A stretch of DNA of 64,000 nucleotides. Origin: Spirochaetia bacterium 38H-sp. GTDB taxonomy: Bacteria > Spirochaetota > Spirochaetia > Winmispirales > Winmispiraceae. The stretch is from NCBI GenBank assembly GCA_039023545.1, contig JBCHKQ010000001.1:434001-498000 (forward strand). Direction: 5' to 3'. How positions within the stretch are numbered: the first letter of the stretch is position 1; the number at the start of each line of letters is the position of its first letter. Under the pieces are notes generated by a model. The model did not search any database. It saw only the letters and a program-made list of their open reading frames with translations, and was not told the origin of the DNA. Position numbers and translations under genes: made by a program. Positions 1-8,543 of the stretch are shown here, piece after piece.

Positions 1-1
1 T

Positions 2-982
2 GACGAAATAGGAGAAATGTCTCACACCTTTAATATCATGGTTGAGGGTCTGGAGAAGGCATACAACAGCATAAAAAACTATGCACTGGAAGCAGTGATT
101 GCAAGAAAGAATGAGATGAAGGTCAGAAACATATTCCAAAAATACGTACCTCAGGATCTTATAGACCAGTTTTTTGAGCATCCCGAGTCACTGCTTGTTG
201 GTGATAACCGTGTTCTTGCGATTCTTTTTTCTGATATTAGAAGCTTTACCACCATATCAGAAGGTATGATGCCCGATGAGCTTGTTAATTCTCTCAATAA
301 ATACTTTGAGAAAATGGTGGATATCATAACCTCTAGAAATGGGATAGTAGATAAGTATATAGGTGATGCGATTATGGCTTTTTACGGGGCTCCCGTAAAG
401 AGACCGGATGATGCTTACAATGCAGTTATGTCCGGGCTTGAGATGTTGGAAGGGGTGAGAGAGTTTAACAAGCATCAGATTGCAGAAGGTAAGCCGGAGT
501 TTAGGATAGGTGTGGGTATCAATTATGGACTTGTTACGGTGGGGAATATAGGCTGTGAGAAAAAGATAGATTATACTGTCATAGGTGACATGGTTAACCT
601 TGCATCCAGACTTGAGGGGCTTACCAAGCAATACCGTCAGGAGCTAATCATATCAGAGAGTCTGCACATGAAGGTAAAAGATCAACTGCCATGCCGTCTT
701 CTCGATACCGTAGCGGTTAAGGGAAAAAAACGCGGGGTGCGTATATTTACAGTAAAGAAAGAGCTAAATCCCAAAGAAAAAGAGATATGGGACATGCACA
801 ACGAAGCCATGGAGCTCTATTATGCACGACGCTTTGATGAGGCCAGTGTGCTTTTTAATCGGGTGCTTGAGCTGTCTCCCGATGATTTCCCAGCTCAGGA
901 GCTTTCTCATCGTTGCAGGCTCTTTGTTGTGGAGCCTCCTCCTGAGGACTGGGATGGAGTCCAAAAGATGCTTAGCAAATAA
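2..982 (+). CDS. HAMP-linked class III adenylate cyclase (5' truncated by window edge)
   Basis: Makes cAMP from ATP at the inner face of the membrane. The reading frame is open to the first base and the first residues (DEIGEMSHTFNIM) look like the end of a HAMP domain, so the ATG at 17 is internal and the sensor and membrane part lie upstream. Counting from that Met, the cyclase domain spans about residues 60-245. Metal-binding Asp are in FSDIRSF (about 73) and YIGDAIM (about 117). The purine-selecting Lys is in VDKYIGD (about 113), paired with Thr in DYTVIGD. Transition-state Asn and Arg are in VNLASRLE. Lys plus Thr favours adenylate over guanylate cyclase. The last 70 residues look like one TPR-type helix pair. 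All catalytic residues are present, so it should be active. Confidence 0.9.
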   Translation, partial: DEIGEMSHTFNIMVEGLEKAYNSIKNYALEAVIARKNEMKVRNIFQKYVPQDLIDQFFEHPESLLVGDNRVLAILFSDIRSFTTISEGMMPDELVNSLNKYFEKMVDIITSRNGIVDKYIGDAIMAFYGAPVKRPDDAYNAVMSGLEMLEGVREFNKHQIAEGKPEFRIGVGINYGLVTVGNIGCEKKIDYTVIGDMVNLASRLEGLTKQYRQELIISESLHMKVKDQLPCRLLDTVAVKGKKRGVRIFTVKKELNPKEKEIWDMHNEAMELYYARRFDEASVLFNRVLELSPDDFPAQELSHRCRLFVVEPPPEDWDGVQKMLSK

Positions 983-1001
983 AATCTCTTGTTCTATTCT
1001 T

Positions 1002-1150
1002 TATACCGAACGCAGGGGATGCTGAGGCGTCCCCTGCTGCCTACGGCAGAAAAAACAAGCGGCAAAATGGCCGCCCACATTATGCGCTGCAGGCAGGTTT
1101 ATCCGCGTTTTCTGCATGGATATTTGTGCTTGCGGATAAACCGTTCGGTA
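1002..1150. repeat. Composite inverted hairpin repeat (units 1 and 2)
   Basis: Fills most of the 304-base gap between the cyclase and pyk. Unit 1 (1002-1048) runs TATACCGAACG, stem GCAGGGGA / TCCCCTGC, then TGCCTACGGCA. Unit 2 (1086-1150) is the reverse arrangement: GCTGCAGGCAG, a perfect 11-bp stem GGTTTATCCGC / GCGGATAAACC, then CGTTCGGTA. The two stems share no sequence, only the outer motifs do. A small GCGGC / GCCGC hairpin lies between the units. The rest of the gap (1151-1286) is A+T-rich and holds only the pyk leader. Confidence 0.85.
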
Positions 1151-1286
1151 TTTGTTAGAAAAATATTTATTTATATTTTAAATCAATGGTTTTTAAGCGG
1201 TTCTCTTTTGTTTTTTTATGTGTTAAAAATATGAAAAACGTATTTAGGACTTCTTTAGTTATAAAATATTTTTTTTCGGAGGGATT

Positions 1287-2717
1287 GTGAAAAGTAAAAA
1301 GAAAAATAGCAAGGTAATTGCAACTATTTCTGATATGCGTTGCGATTATGAGTTTATTTCCACCTTGATAGAGGAGGGTGTGGATGCCTTCCGGCTTAAT
1401 ACAGCTCATCAGACGCCGGAGACTTCTCTTAAGGTTGTCAATGCAATACGTGAGGTTTCTGACAGGGTGGCTATAATACTGGATACAAAAGGGCCGGAGG
1501 TTAGAACAGTCTTGTCAGAGCCACTTGAGGTCAGTCCGGGAATGATAGTGGCTATAGGCGATTGTGATACTCTGCCATGTATAGGGACAAGTTATGAGGG
1601 TTTTGTCTCCGAGGTGCCGGCGGGAGCAGTTGTGCTTGTGGATGATGGTGATATAGGGCTTAAGGTTAAAGAAAAGCGTGAGAATGCTCTTATCTGTGAG
1701 GTCGAGAATGCAGGTGTGATAAAAAATAAAAAGAGTGTAAATGTTCCCAATGTCCATATAGGACTGCCTGCTCTTACAGACAAGGATCGAGAGTATATAA
1801 GGTTTGCAGTTGAGCATGAGATAGATTATATTGCGCATTCTTTTGTTAGGAACACCGAGGATGTTGAGGAGCTAAAAAGCAGCATAAGAGATGCTGGAGG
1901 ATCTCCAGATGATATTGGCATTATAGCCAAGATAGAGAATCGAGAAGGTGTGGATAATGCCGAAGAGATTATCAAGGTTGTAGATGGTATTATGGTTGCA
2001 AGGGGCGACCTGGGTATAGAAATCCCTGCAGAAGAAGTTCCTGCCATACAGAAGAGGCTTATAAAAATATGCATGGAGCATGCAAAACCGGTTATAACGG
2101 CCACACAGCTTCTTCACAGCATGATAGAGTCGCCTAGGCCAACCCGTGCAGAGGTTACTGATATTGCTTCTGCTGTTCTGGATGGTACGGATGTACTCAT
2201 GCTGAGCGGCGAAACAGCATATGGTAAGTATCCGGTGGAAGCTGTTTCTACTATGACAAAGATTGCGGCAAAGGCAGAGAAAACAAGGCCTGAGCTTGCT
2301 GAGCATGAGATTGTCGGCTTTACCAATCCGGTAAGACACTTTCTTGCTCAGACAGCAATGAAGGCAAGCTTCAGACTTCCTATATCCGCCATAATCGTGC
2401 ATACGCATACCGGAAGAACAGCCAGGATCGTTTCTTCTTTCCGGGGACAGACACCTGTATATGTGTTTTGTCATGATAGAAAAGTGGCAAGAAAGCTCTC
2501 TTTATCTTATGGAATATACCCGGAAGTCGTAGATATCCCGGTAAGCACCGATGAGCTTGTTATGGACAGTGTTTCCCTGCTTCTGGAAAAGAATCTCATA
2601 AATTCTGATGATCTTATACTTGTGTTGGCAGGTTCTCCTCCTCTCAACAGTAATAGTTCCAACTTTATTGAAATTAATACTGCTTCTGTTTATCTGGAGT
2701 ATAAGAGGGGTTGTTAG
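1287..2717 (+). CDS. pyk: Pyruvate kinase
   Basis: Last step of glycolysis: phosphoenolpyruvate plus ADP gives pyruvate plus ATP, in the cytoplasm. The 476 residues match the usual bacterial length. Family motifs are in order: LDTKGPEVRT for phosphate/K+ binding, IAKIENREGVDN with the catalytic Lys, MVARGDLGIEIP with the metal ligands, and the ESPRPTRAEVTDIASAVLDGTD signature. The C-terminal allosteric domain is present. In the N-terminal RLNTAHQT segment a Thr stands where many homologues have Ser (RLNFSHG). The start is GTG with CGGAGGGA six bases upstream. The gene stands alone and is followed by a strong terminator. Confidence 0.96.
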   Translation: MKSKKKNSKVIATISDMRCDYEFISTLIEEGVDAFRLNTAHQTPETSLKVVNAIREVSDRVAIILDTKGPEVRTVLSEPLEVSPGMIVAIGDCDTLPCIGTSYEGFVSEVPAGAVVLVDDGDIGLKVKEKRENALICEVENAGVIKNKKSVNVPNVHIGLPALTDKDREYIRFAVEHEIDYIAHSFVRNTEDVEELKSSIRDAGGSPDDIGIIAKIENREGVDNAEEIIKVVDGIMVARGDLGIEIPAEEVPAIQKRLIKICMEHAKPVITATQLLHSMIESPRPTRAEVTDIASAVLDGTDVLMLSGETAYGKYPVEAVSTMTKIAAKAEKTRPELAEHEIVGFTNPVRHFLAQTAMKASFRLPISAIIVHTHTGRTARIVSSFRGQTPVYVFCHDRKVARKLSLSYGIYPEVVDIPVSTDELVMDSVSLLLEKNLINSDDLILVLAGSPPLNSNSSNFIEINTASVYLEYKRGC

Positions 2718-2739
2718 AATTTTGGATTAGAAACTTATA

Positions 2740-2772
2740 AAAAAGCAATCCTTAGAAAGGATTGCTTTTTTT
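2740..2772 (+). terminator. Rho-independent terminator of pyk
   Basis: Inverted repeat AAGCAATCC / GGATTGCTT with a 6-7 base loop followed by a T run, 22 bases after the pyk stop. It separates pyk from the MFS gene. Confidence 0.9.
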
Positions 2773-2783
2773 ATGCTTTCTTC

Positions 2784-2812
2784 TTGACCTATTTTTCCCA
2801 ATGGTAGATAAA
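2784..2812 (+). promoter_or_regulatory. Sigma-70-like promoter of the MFS-HEAT gene
   Basis: TTGACC (2784-2789), 17-base spacer, GATAAA (2807-2812). The predicted transcription start, about 2818-2819, coincides with an ATG that has no Shine-Dalgarno sequence, suggesting a leaderless mRNA. Confidence 0.5.
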
Positions 2813-2818
2813 AGAATT

Positions 2819-5122
2819 ATGGTAAGTCAGAAAGAAATAAAAAGGAGTATGCGCTACTCGCTTTTAAGCGGAGTGGCCTTTGTTTTCTGGTTTCAGGTTG
2901 CTTCTCCACAATCACTGTTTAACGTTTTTGTCAAAAACTATCTTGATGCTGGTGCAAGCGGTTTAGGACTTCTCATAGGTCTCATATCCGTTATGGGAAT
3001 TTTTCAGATTTTTGCTGTTCCTCTTTTTAATATGCTGAGGACCCCAAAATGGGTCTGGATTATAGGGCATGTTCTACACAGATTAAATGCCTTCTTTCTT
3101 GCTGCTGTTGCTTTTTGGGTTTCTTCTGGAGGGGATAAGACAGTAGGTTTTAATATTATTCTTGTGGTTATGGCTGTAAGTTGGGTGCTTACCAATCTTA
3201 CAGGGAGTGGCTGGTGGGCATGGATGGCTGAGCTTTTTCCGGAGAATATACGGGCTGAGTTTTTTGGTAAGCGCTCTGCTTTGTCAAATATATTCAATAT
3301 GCTCTGGTATTTTGCTGTTAGTGTTTCTCTTGATCTGGTCTCTTCCAATTCTGTTTATATCTTCTGGGGGATTGTTTTTGTCATAGGTGGTATTGGCGGA
3401 CTTGTCGATATCTTGTTGCATATTCCTATGCCTGCCTGCGAGAAAGAGCCTGTAAGTGATGGTTTTTCCTTTAAGGGGCTTTCTGAGCCTTTGCGTGATT
3501 CGAGGTATGTTTCTTATCTTTTTGTGATAGGTGCTATTTTGTTTGCAGTTAACATTGCCATGCCTTTTCTGTCGCCTTATATCGTGTCTTCCGACGGAAT
3601 AGGTGCTCCCAATTTCTGGCTCGGAGTGCAGTTTGTTCTTATGCAGATTACTTGGGTTATCTCTTCTCCTCTTTGGGGTACTGTCATGGACCGTTTTGGC
3701 CGTAAGCCTGTTGTTGTCATGGGTGTTTTTGCCAGGCTTGTCTGGGTGGGGTATCTTATAATGAATCCCTCCAATTATATGCTTGTGATTCCTATTGTTT
3801 CCCTGCTTACCGGGGTCTTTGGTCCTGCTTTGTGGGATGGTATGCAGCAGTTTATGTTGAGTCTTGCTCCCGAGAAGAGCCGGGTGTCTTATGTATCATG
3901 GTTTTGGCTTGTTTGGGGGTTTGCTTCTGCGATTGGTTCTGTTTCCGGAGGCTGGATAAGCGATTTTGTGGACAAAAATGGATTTGTGATAAGAGGTGGT
4001 GGATTCAATGGTTTTCAGGTAGTTTTGTTTCTGTCTTTGCTTGTGTGTGCTGTTGCCCTTATGGTTCTTATGAATATAGAGGAGGGTAGGGCAAAGCCGG
4101 TGCGATATGTTCTTGCCCGTCTTGCCAACCCTGGTGTAGTAAGAACTTATGTAAATATGGGTATCATACGTAGCTCTTCTTCTTCTGACAGAGTTCTCTC
4201 TGCTTTGCGTTCTGTCACCAGTGAGAGAGACAGTCTTCTTCTTGATGATGTCAAAGAAAGGCTCAGTGATCCGGATGAATCTGTCAGGGCGGAGGCTGCT
4301 ATGGCGTTGGGGAGACTCAAGGCTTATTCTGCTGTGGATACGCTTGTTGCGGAGCTGCTTGATGAGGATTCTCCCATCAGACTTGAGGCTGCGAGAGCTT
4401 TGGGGGCAATAGGGGATGCACGGGCTGTCCCTGCGCTTATCAAGGGATTGTATTCTGACAGGGTAGATGTGCAGCGCGCGTGTTTATCTGCTCTTGCTGA
4501 TATAGGTGGGGATGAAGCTGCAAATACTCTTATGGAACTTATACGAAATGAAGAAATTTCTGAGTCAGTAAAGGCTTCTGGGGTAAGTGCTGCTTCCAAG
4601 CTTGGTGTATTTGAGGCTGCTTGGGAGATTGTTCCTATGCTTTTTAGAACGGATAATTCTGTTCTAAGGGTGCAGCTTGCAATTTCACTGGCCAATTTGC
4701 TTGGAAAGCCTGGTGAGTTCTATACGCTTGTTACGGGAAACAGACAGGAAGAAATGAGAGAGAGTTTTTTTGCTTCTTTTATTTCTTCTTGCTCGGATGG
4801 GCTTGATAGGTTGGGTATATCGGCTAAAAAGAGAGAGCATCTTACAGGGCTTCTATCCATGGCTGTCCAGACTTTTGAATGCCATGATTATGAGAAAACA
4901 GCGGTGCTTATGTATGATTTTGGCAGGGACTTTATAAGCGAGCTAGGGAGATTAAGAGGTATAAGTGCGATGGGTTTGGATAAGCTTTCTTGTAAGATTG
5001 ATGATAGGCTTTCTGCTTGGTGGTGGCTTATTGAGCTTTGCAGGGAGAATACTTATCGCCCAGAACTGCTGCGTCTTGCTTTGCTTGTTGCTTTTTATTC
5101 TATACATGCAATGGAGCTTTGA
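2819..5122 (+). CDS. MFS transporter with C-terminal HEAT repeats
   Basis: Inner-membrane protein with two parts. About 430 N-terminal residues are hydrophobic and carry the MFS loop motif (GTVMDRFGRKPVVVMG), so this is a secondary transporter of unknown substrate. The remaining residues are soluble and contain at least three HEAT/PBS-type helical repeats (DESVRAEAAMALGRL, DSPIRLEAARALGAIGD, RVDVQRACLSALADIGGD), expected in the cytoplasm as a protein-binding scaffold. The start is uncertain. ATG 2819 sits at the predicted transcription start and ATG 2801 is the alternative. An upstream TTG at 2762 lies inside the pyk terminator and is unlikely. Neither ATG has a clear ribosome-binding site. 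A hairpin repeat follows directly. Confidence 0.85.
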   Translation: MVSQKEIKRSMRYSLLSGVAFVFWFQVASPQSLFNVFVKNYLDAGASGLGLLIGLISVMGIFQIFAVPLFNMLRTPKWVWIIGHVLHRLNAFFLAAVAFWVSSGGDKTVGFNIILVVMAVSWVLTNLTGSGWWAWMAELFPENIRAEFFGKRSALSNIFNMLWYFAVSVSLDLVSSNSVYIFWGIVFVIGGIGGLVDILLHIPMPACEKEPVSDGFSFKGLSEPLRDSRYVSYLFVIGAILFAVNIAMPFLSPYIVSSDGIGAPNFWLGVQFVLMQITWVISSPLWGTVMDRFGRKPVVVMGVFARLVWVGYLIMNPSNYMLVIPIVSLLTGVFGPALWDGMQQFMLSLAPEKSRVSYVSWFWLVWGFASAIGSVSGGWISDFVDKNGFVIRGGGFNGFQVVLFLSLLVCAVALMVLMNIEEGRAKPVRYVLARLANPGVVRTYVNMGIIRSSSSSDRVLSALRSVTSERDSLLLDDVKERLSDPDESVRAEAAMALGRLKAYSAVDTLVAELLDEDSPIRLEAARALGAIGDARAVPALIKGLYSDRVDVQRACLSALADIGGDEAANTLMELIRNEEISESVKASGVSAASKLGVFEAAWEIVPMLFRTDNSVLRVQLAISLANLLGKPGEFYTLVTGNRQEEMRESFFASFISSCSDGLDRLGISAKKREHLTGLLSMAVQTFECHDYEKTAVLMYDFGRDFISELGRLRGISAMGLDKLSCKIDDRLSAWWWLIELCRENTYRPELLRLALLVAFYSIHAMEL

Positions 5123-5128
5123 TAAAAA

Positions 5129-5160
5129 GCAGGCTCGCGATAGCGGGCCTGCGTTCGGTA
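5129..5160. repeat. Solo half-unit of hairpin repeat, probable terminator
   Basis: Seven bases after the MFS stop. Stem GCAGGCTCGC / GCGGGCCTGC with one G-T pair, GATA loop, then GTTCGGTA, the conserved end. The GCCGnAGGCAG end is missing. A strong stem followed by TAATTTTA could terminate transcription. Confidence 0.7.
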
Positions 5161-5223
5161 TAATTTTATATGGACTTGTTTGATAATTTTTGATATTTTT
5201 AGTAAACTATTGTGAGGTTTTAT

Positions 5224-6627
5224 ATGGCAAGAAAAACACTTTTTAACAAGGTTTGGGATTCTCATGTCGTAGGTGATTTGCCTACGGGGCAGAAACAGCT
5301 TTTTATCGGTCTGCATCTTTTACATGAGGTTACAAGCCCTCAGGCTTTTGCTGCTCTCAGAGAAAAGAGGCTTTCTGTAGCTTTTCCTGATAGGACGTTT
5401 GCGACGGTGGATCATATTGTTCCTACGGATGACCAGAGAAGGCCCTTTTCCGATCCTCTTGCGGAGAAGATGATGCAGGAGCTTGAGAAGAATGTAAGGG
5501 ATTTTGGTATCAGATTTTTTTCTCTTGAGTCAGGCAAGCAGGGAATTGTCCATGTTGTTGGGCCGGAGTTGGGGCTTACTCAGCCGGGTATGACTATTGC
5601 TTGTGGAGATTCTCATACATCAACTCATGGAGCTTTTGGTTCTCTTGGCTTTGGTATTGGTACCAGTCAGATACGGGATGTTCTTGCCACAGGTACACTT
5701 GCTATGGACCCTCTTGGGGTAAGGCGGATAGAGGTTAATGGTGCTCTAGGGACTTTTGTTACTCCCAAAGATGTGATTCTGTTTATAATCAACAGGCTTG
5801 GTGTAAAAGGCGGGCTTGGTTTTGCTTACGAGTATGCAGGAGATGTCTTTGAAGATATGGATATGGAAGGCAGGATGACTGTTTGCAATATGTCCATAGA
5901 GGGTGGTGCGCGTGTAGGATATGTTAATCCGGATGAGAAGACGTTTGACTATATCAAAGGCAGAGAGTTTGCTCCAAAAGAAGATGCCTGGGATAGGGCT
6001 GTTGATTATTGGAAGAGCGTGGCTTCAGATTCTGATGCGGAATATGATGATATAGTGCGTTTTTCTGGAGAAGATATAGAGCCTATGGTTACATGGGGAG
6101 TTACTCCTGGCCAAAGTGTGGGAGTCGATGGATGTATTCCTGAGCCAGCATCTCTAGAGGAAGAGGAAAGAGATCTTGCAGAGCTTGCTTTGCGCCATAT
6201 GGGCTTTAAACCTGGACAGAAGATAGCAGGTACTCCCATAGATGTCGCTTTTATAGGGAGCTGTACCAATGGTAGGCTTTCTGATCTTAGGGCAGCTGCA
6301 TCTGTTTTAAAAGGCAGAAAGGTTGCAAAAGGGATAAAAGCCTTTGTCGTGCCTGGTTCTATGGAAGTAAAAAGACAGGCTGAGGCAGAAGGGCTTCATG
6401 AAATTTTTATTGATGCAGGTTTTGAGTGGCGTGGAGCAGGCTGTTCTATCTGTCTTGCCATGAATACGGACAGATTAAAAGGTAATCAGATTTCCGCAAG
6501 CTCCAGCAACAGAAACTTCATAGGCCGTCAGGGAAGCCCCACGGGAAGGACTTTGCTTATGTCGCCTCAGATGGTAGCTGCGGCAGCAGTTGCCGGTGAA
6601 GTTATGGATGTAAGAAAGCTAGGTTAA
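5224..6627 (+). CDS. leuC: 3-isopropylmalate dehydratase large subunit
   Basis: Aconitase-family enzyme of leucine biosynthesis. With LeuD it isomerises 2-isopropylmalate to 3-isopropylmalate using a [4Fe-4S] cluster. The cluster Cys are in SCTNGR and in CSICLAMN (two Cys), all present. The [14 protein letters not shown] and [11 protein letters not shown] motifs mark the 467-residue E. coli-type LeuC rather than homoaconitase. The start is ATG 5224, six bases after GTGAGG. A GTG at 5212 is in frame but overlaps that ribosome-binding site. Nine bases separate it from leuD. leuB lies 34 kb away and leuA is not in the window. Confidence 0.96.
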   Translation: MARKTLFNKVWDSHVVGDLPTGQKQLFIGLHLLHEVTSPQAFAALREKRLSVAFPDRTFATVDHIVPTDDQRRPFSDPLAEKMMQELEKNVRDFGIRFFSLESGKQGIVHVVGPELGLTQPGMTIACGDSHTSTHGAFGSLGFGIGTSQIRDVLATGTLAMDPLGVRRIEVNGALGTFVTPKDVILFIINRLGVKGGLGFAYEYAGDVFEDMDMEGRMTVCNMSIEGGARVGYVNPDEKTFDYIKGREFAPKEDAWDRAVDYWKSVASDSDAEYDDIVRFSGEDIEPMVTWGVTPGQSVGVDGCIPEPASLEEEERDLAELALRHMGFKPGQKIAGTPIDVAFIGSCTNGRLSDLRAAASVLKGRKVAKGIKAFVVPGSMEVKRQAEAEGLHEIFIDAGFEWRGAGCSICLAMNTDRLKGNQISASSSNRNFIGRQGSPTGRTLLMSPQMVAAAAVAGEVMDVRKLG

Positions 6628-6636
6628 GGAGATATT

Positions 6637-7233
6637 ATGCTTAAAGAGATACATAAAATACAAGCAAAGCCAGTTGCTGTCAGGGGAAACGATATAGATA
6701 CGGACAGAATAATTCCCGCCCGCTATCTCAAGGAAACCAGCTTTGAGCGTATGGGAGAATACGCCTTCTATGACGAGCGTTTTTCCCAAGACGGCAAAGA
6801 ACTTGACCATCCCTTTAACCGTTATAAGGGAGCTGGTATACTTATAGCCAACCAGAACTTTGGCTGTGGCTCAAGCCGCGAGCATGCACCACAAGCCCTC
6901 ATGCGCTGGGGAGTTATGGCAATAATAGCGGAATCGTATGCAGAAATATTTGCAGGGAACTGCACTATGATTGGTGTCCCTCCACTTACAGCGGATAAGA
7001 AAACAATAGAAGAGCTACAAAACCTTGCAGAAAGCGCTCCATCGCAAGAGTGGGAAATAGACCTGGACAGTCTCAACCTGTCTGTAGCTGGTAAAACTTA
7101 CAAGCTGAGTATGCCGGAAGGACGCAGAGAAGCCTTTATAAAAGGGTATTGGGACTCCACATCGCTTTTACTTTCTAACCTGGAAAAAACAAAGAAAGTG
7201 GCAGAAGCTCTTCCCTATGTAAAGGGGTTCTAA
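6637..7233 (+). CDS. leuD: 3-isopropylmalate dehydratase small subunit
   Basis: Swivel-domain partner of LeuC. Diagnostic motifs are GNDIDTDRIIPARYLK near residue 20 and FGCGSSREHAPQAL near residue 75. The 198 residues fit the long E. coli-type LeuD that pairs with the LeuC found here. The start ATG has AAGGAG upstream and is co-transcribed with leuC. Its coding strand is visibly richer in A and C than leuC, which is T/G-rich, although the two must work together. A hairpin repeat ending in a T run follows. Confidence 0.95.
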   Translation: MLKEIHKIQAKPVAVRGNDIDTDRIIPARYLKETSFERMGEYAFYDERFSQDGKELDHPFNRYKGAGILIANQNFGCGSSREHAPQALMRWGVMAIIAESYAEIFAGNCTMIGVPPLTADKKTIEELQNLAESAPSQEWEIDLDSLNLSVAGKTYKLSMPEGRREAFIKGYWDSTSLLLSNLEKTKKVAEALPYVKGF

Positions 7234-7268
7234 AATGTATAGAAAAACATACAAGATATTTTTATAAT

Positions 7269-7307
7269 ATACCGAACGCCGCCACTGCCGTGCAGTGTCG
7301 GCTTTTT
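7269..7307. repeat. Solo half-unit of hairpin repeat, probable leuCD terminator
   Basis: ATACCGAACG (7269-7278) followed by an imperfect stem GCCGCCACTG / CAGTGTCGGC and TTTTTG. The CTGCCTnCGGC end is absent, so this is a half element that looks recruited as a terminator. Confidence 0.7.
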
Positions 7308-7383
7308 GTTTTTATGGAGAGCAGATATACCTATTATATCAGCAAAACGCTTTTGCGTATAAAATATTATTTAGGGAGTTCTT

Positions 7384-8505
7384 ATGAGTTTTGACAGAGT
7401 TTTTGACTACCCAGAAGTATTAAAAAAACCCGCAATGGCAGCAATGCAGCATGCCATGAAGCTAAAAGCAAACGAAAAAGTATTAATCATAACCAATCCG
7501 GTAAGGGACGTTGCTCTAATTTCCTCTGCCCTATATGATGCTGCGGTAGAACTTGGAGCAATACCCACGATAGTAATACAGCCGGTTAAAACACTAGTGG
7601 ATTTTGCAGAGCCTGCAGTCATAGCGGCTCTGGAGACAGAACCCGATGTGGTATGCTCCATATCGGCAGAAAAACTTGGCAAGGACAAAAAACGCCTCAC
7701 AAATCCGGAAGAATATAATGGGCAAAAGTACTATCACATACATGATTTTCTGAGAGAAGGCAAAAAGACAGTAAGGAGCTTCTGGTCTCCTTCTATAACA
7801 ATAGACACCTTTGTGAGAACCGTAGCTATAGACTATATTGAGTTGCAAAAAGACTGCAGCAAAGTTGCTGAAGCAATAAAAAACGGAGAAAAAATAAGAG
7901 TTACAGCTCCAGGAGGAACCGATATTGAGTTTTCTATAGCAGGAAGAAAGCCATTTGTAGATGACGGGAACTTTTCCGAAAAAGGAGAAGGCGGCAATTT
8001 ACCTGCTGGAGAAGTCTTTATATCACCTGCTCTGGAGTCTGCAGAAGGCACAATCTTCTTTGATGGCAGTATTTCTCTTGTAGAAGGTGTAGCCGTACCC
8101 AGAACACCAGTCAAAGTAGAAATAAAGAATGGCTATGTTAGCAGCATAACAGGCGATGACACTGCGGCAGAACAGCTTGAGGCCTCATTAAAAAGCGGAG
8201 AACAAACGGCTCTAGAAAGAATAGAAAACGGCAGTTTTGATAAAAAAACAGGAGAACGTTTTGCAAAAAATGCAAGACACTTGGGAGAGTTTGGCATAGG
8301 CTTAAATAGAGCAGCAGACATAGTTGGCAACATGCTGGAGGACGAAAAAGTTTACGGCACATGCCATTTTGCAATTGGCAGCAATTATGACAACGATGCG
8401 GAAGCCCTAATACATCTTGATGCCCTTGTAAAATCTCCTACAATAGAAGTGATAAAAGAAGGAAAAAGTATAACCATTATGAAAGACGGAGAACTTATCC
8501 TGTAA
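7384..8505 (+). CDS. M29-family metallo-aminopeptidase
   Basis: Cytoplasmic enzyme that removes N-terminal residues from peptides (AmpS/PepS/aminopeptidase T family). The 373 residues fit the family. Probable metal ligands are visible: Glu in LPAGEVFISP, Glu in HLGEFGIGLN, Glu and His in EDEKVYGTCHFAIG, and His and Asp in HLDALVKSP. Start ATG follows AGGGAG. It stands alone between a repeat half-element and a terminator shared with the convergent corC-like gene. Its coding strand is A-rich, like leuD. Specificity cannot be read from the sequence. Confidence 0.88.
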   Translation: MSFDRVFDYPEVLKKPAMAAMQHAMKLKANEKVLIITNPVRDVALISSALYDAAVELGAIPTIVIQPVKTLVDFAEPAVIAALETEPDVVCSISAEKLGKDKKRLTNPEEYNGQKYYHIHDFLREGKKTVRSFWSPSITIDTFVRTVAIDYIELQKDCSKVAEAIKNGEKIRVTAPGGTDIEFSIAGRKPFVDDGNFSEKGEGGNLPAGEVFISPALESAEGTIFFDGSISLVEGVAVPRTPVKVEIKNGYVSSITGDDTAAEQLEASLKSGEQTALERIENGSFDKKTGERFAKNARHLGEFGIGLNRAADIVGNMLEDEKVYGTCHFAIGSNYDNDAEALIHLDALVKSPTIEVIKEGKSITIMKDGELIL

Positions 8506-8513
8506 AAAATATG

Positions 8514-8543
8514 CGGCAGGCAAATTAAGCCTGTCGTTTTTTT
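8514..8543 (+). terminator. Terminator between aminopeptidase and CorC-like gene
   Basis: Stem CGGCAGGC / GCCTGTCG with one G-T pair and a 7-base loop, then seven T. It ends the plus-strand aminopeptidase and overlaps the stop of the convergent gene. Confidence 0.8.

Noticed and set aside
1151..1286. Promoter for pyk
   Set aside because: TATAAA-like bases are present but no convincing -35 at the right distance, so not called.
1872..2474. 200-codon minus-strand frame
   Set aside because: Antisense to pyruvate kinase with Cys/His-rich residues expected from the complement of its codons.
2762..2818. Upstream TTG start for the MFS-HEAT protein
   Set aside because: The TTG is inside the pyk terminator stem and ahead of the predicted promoter.
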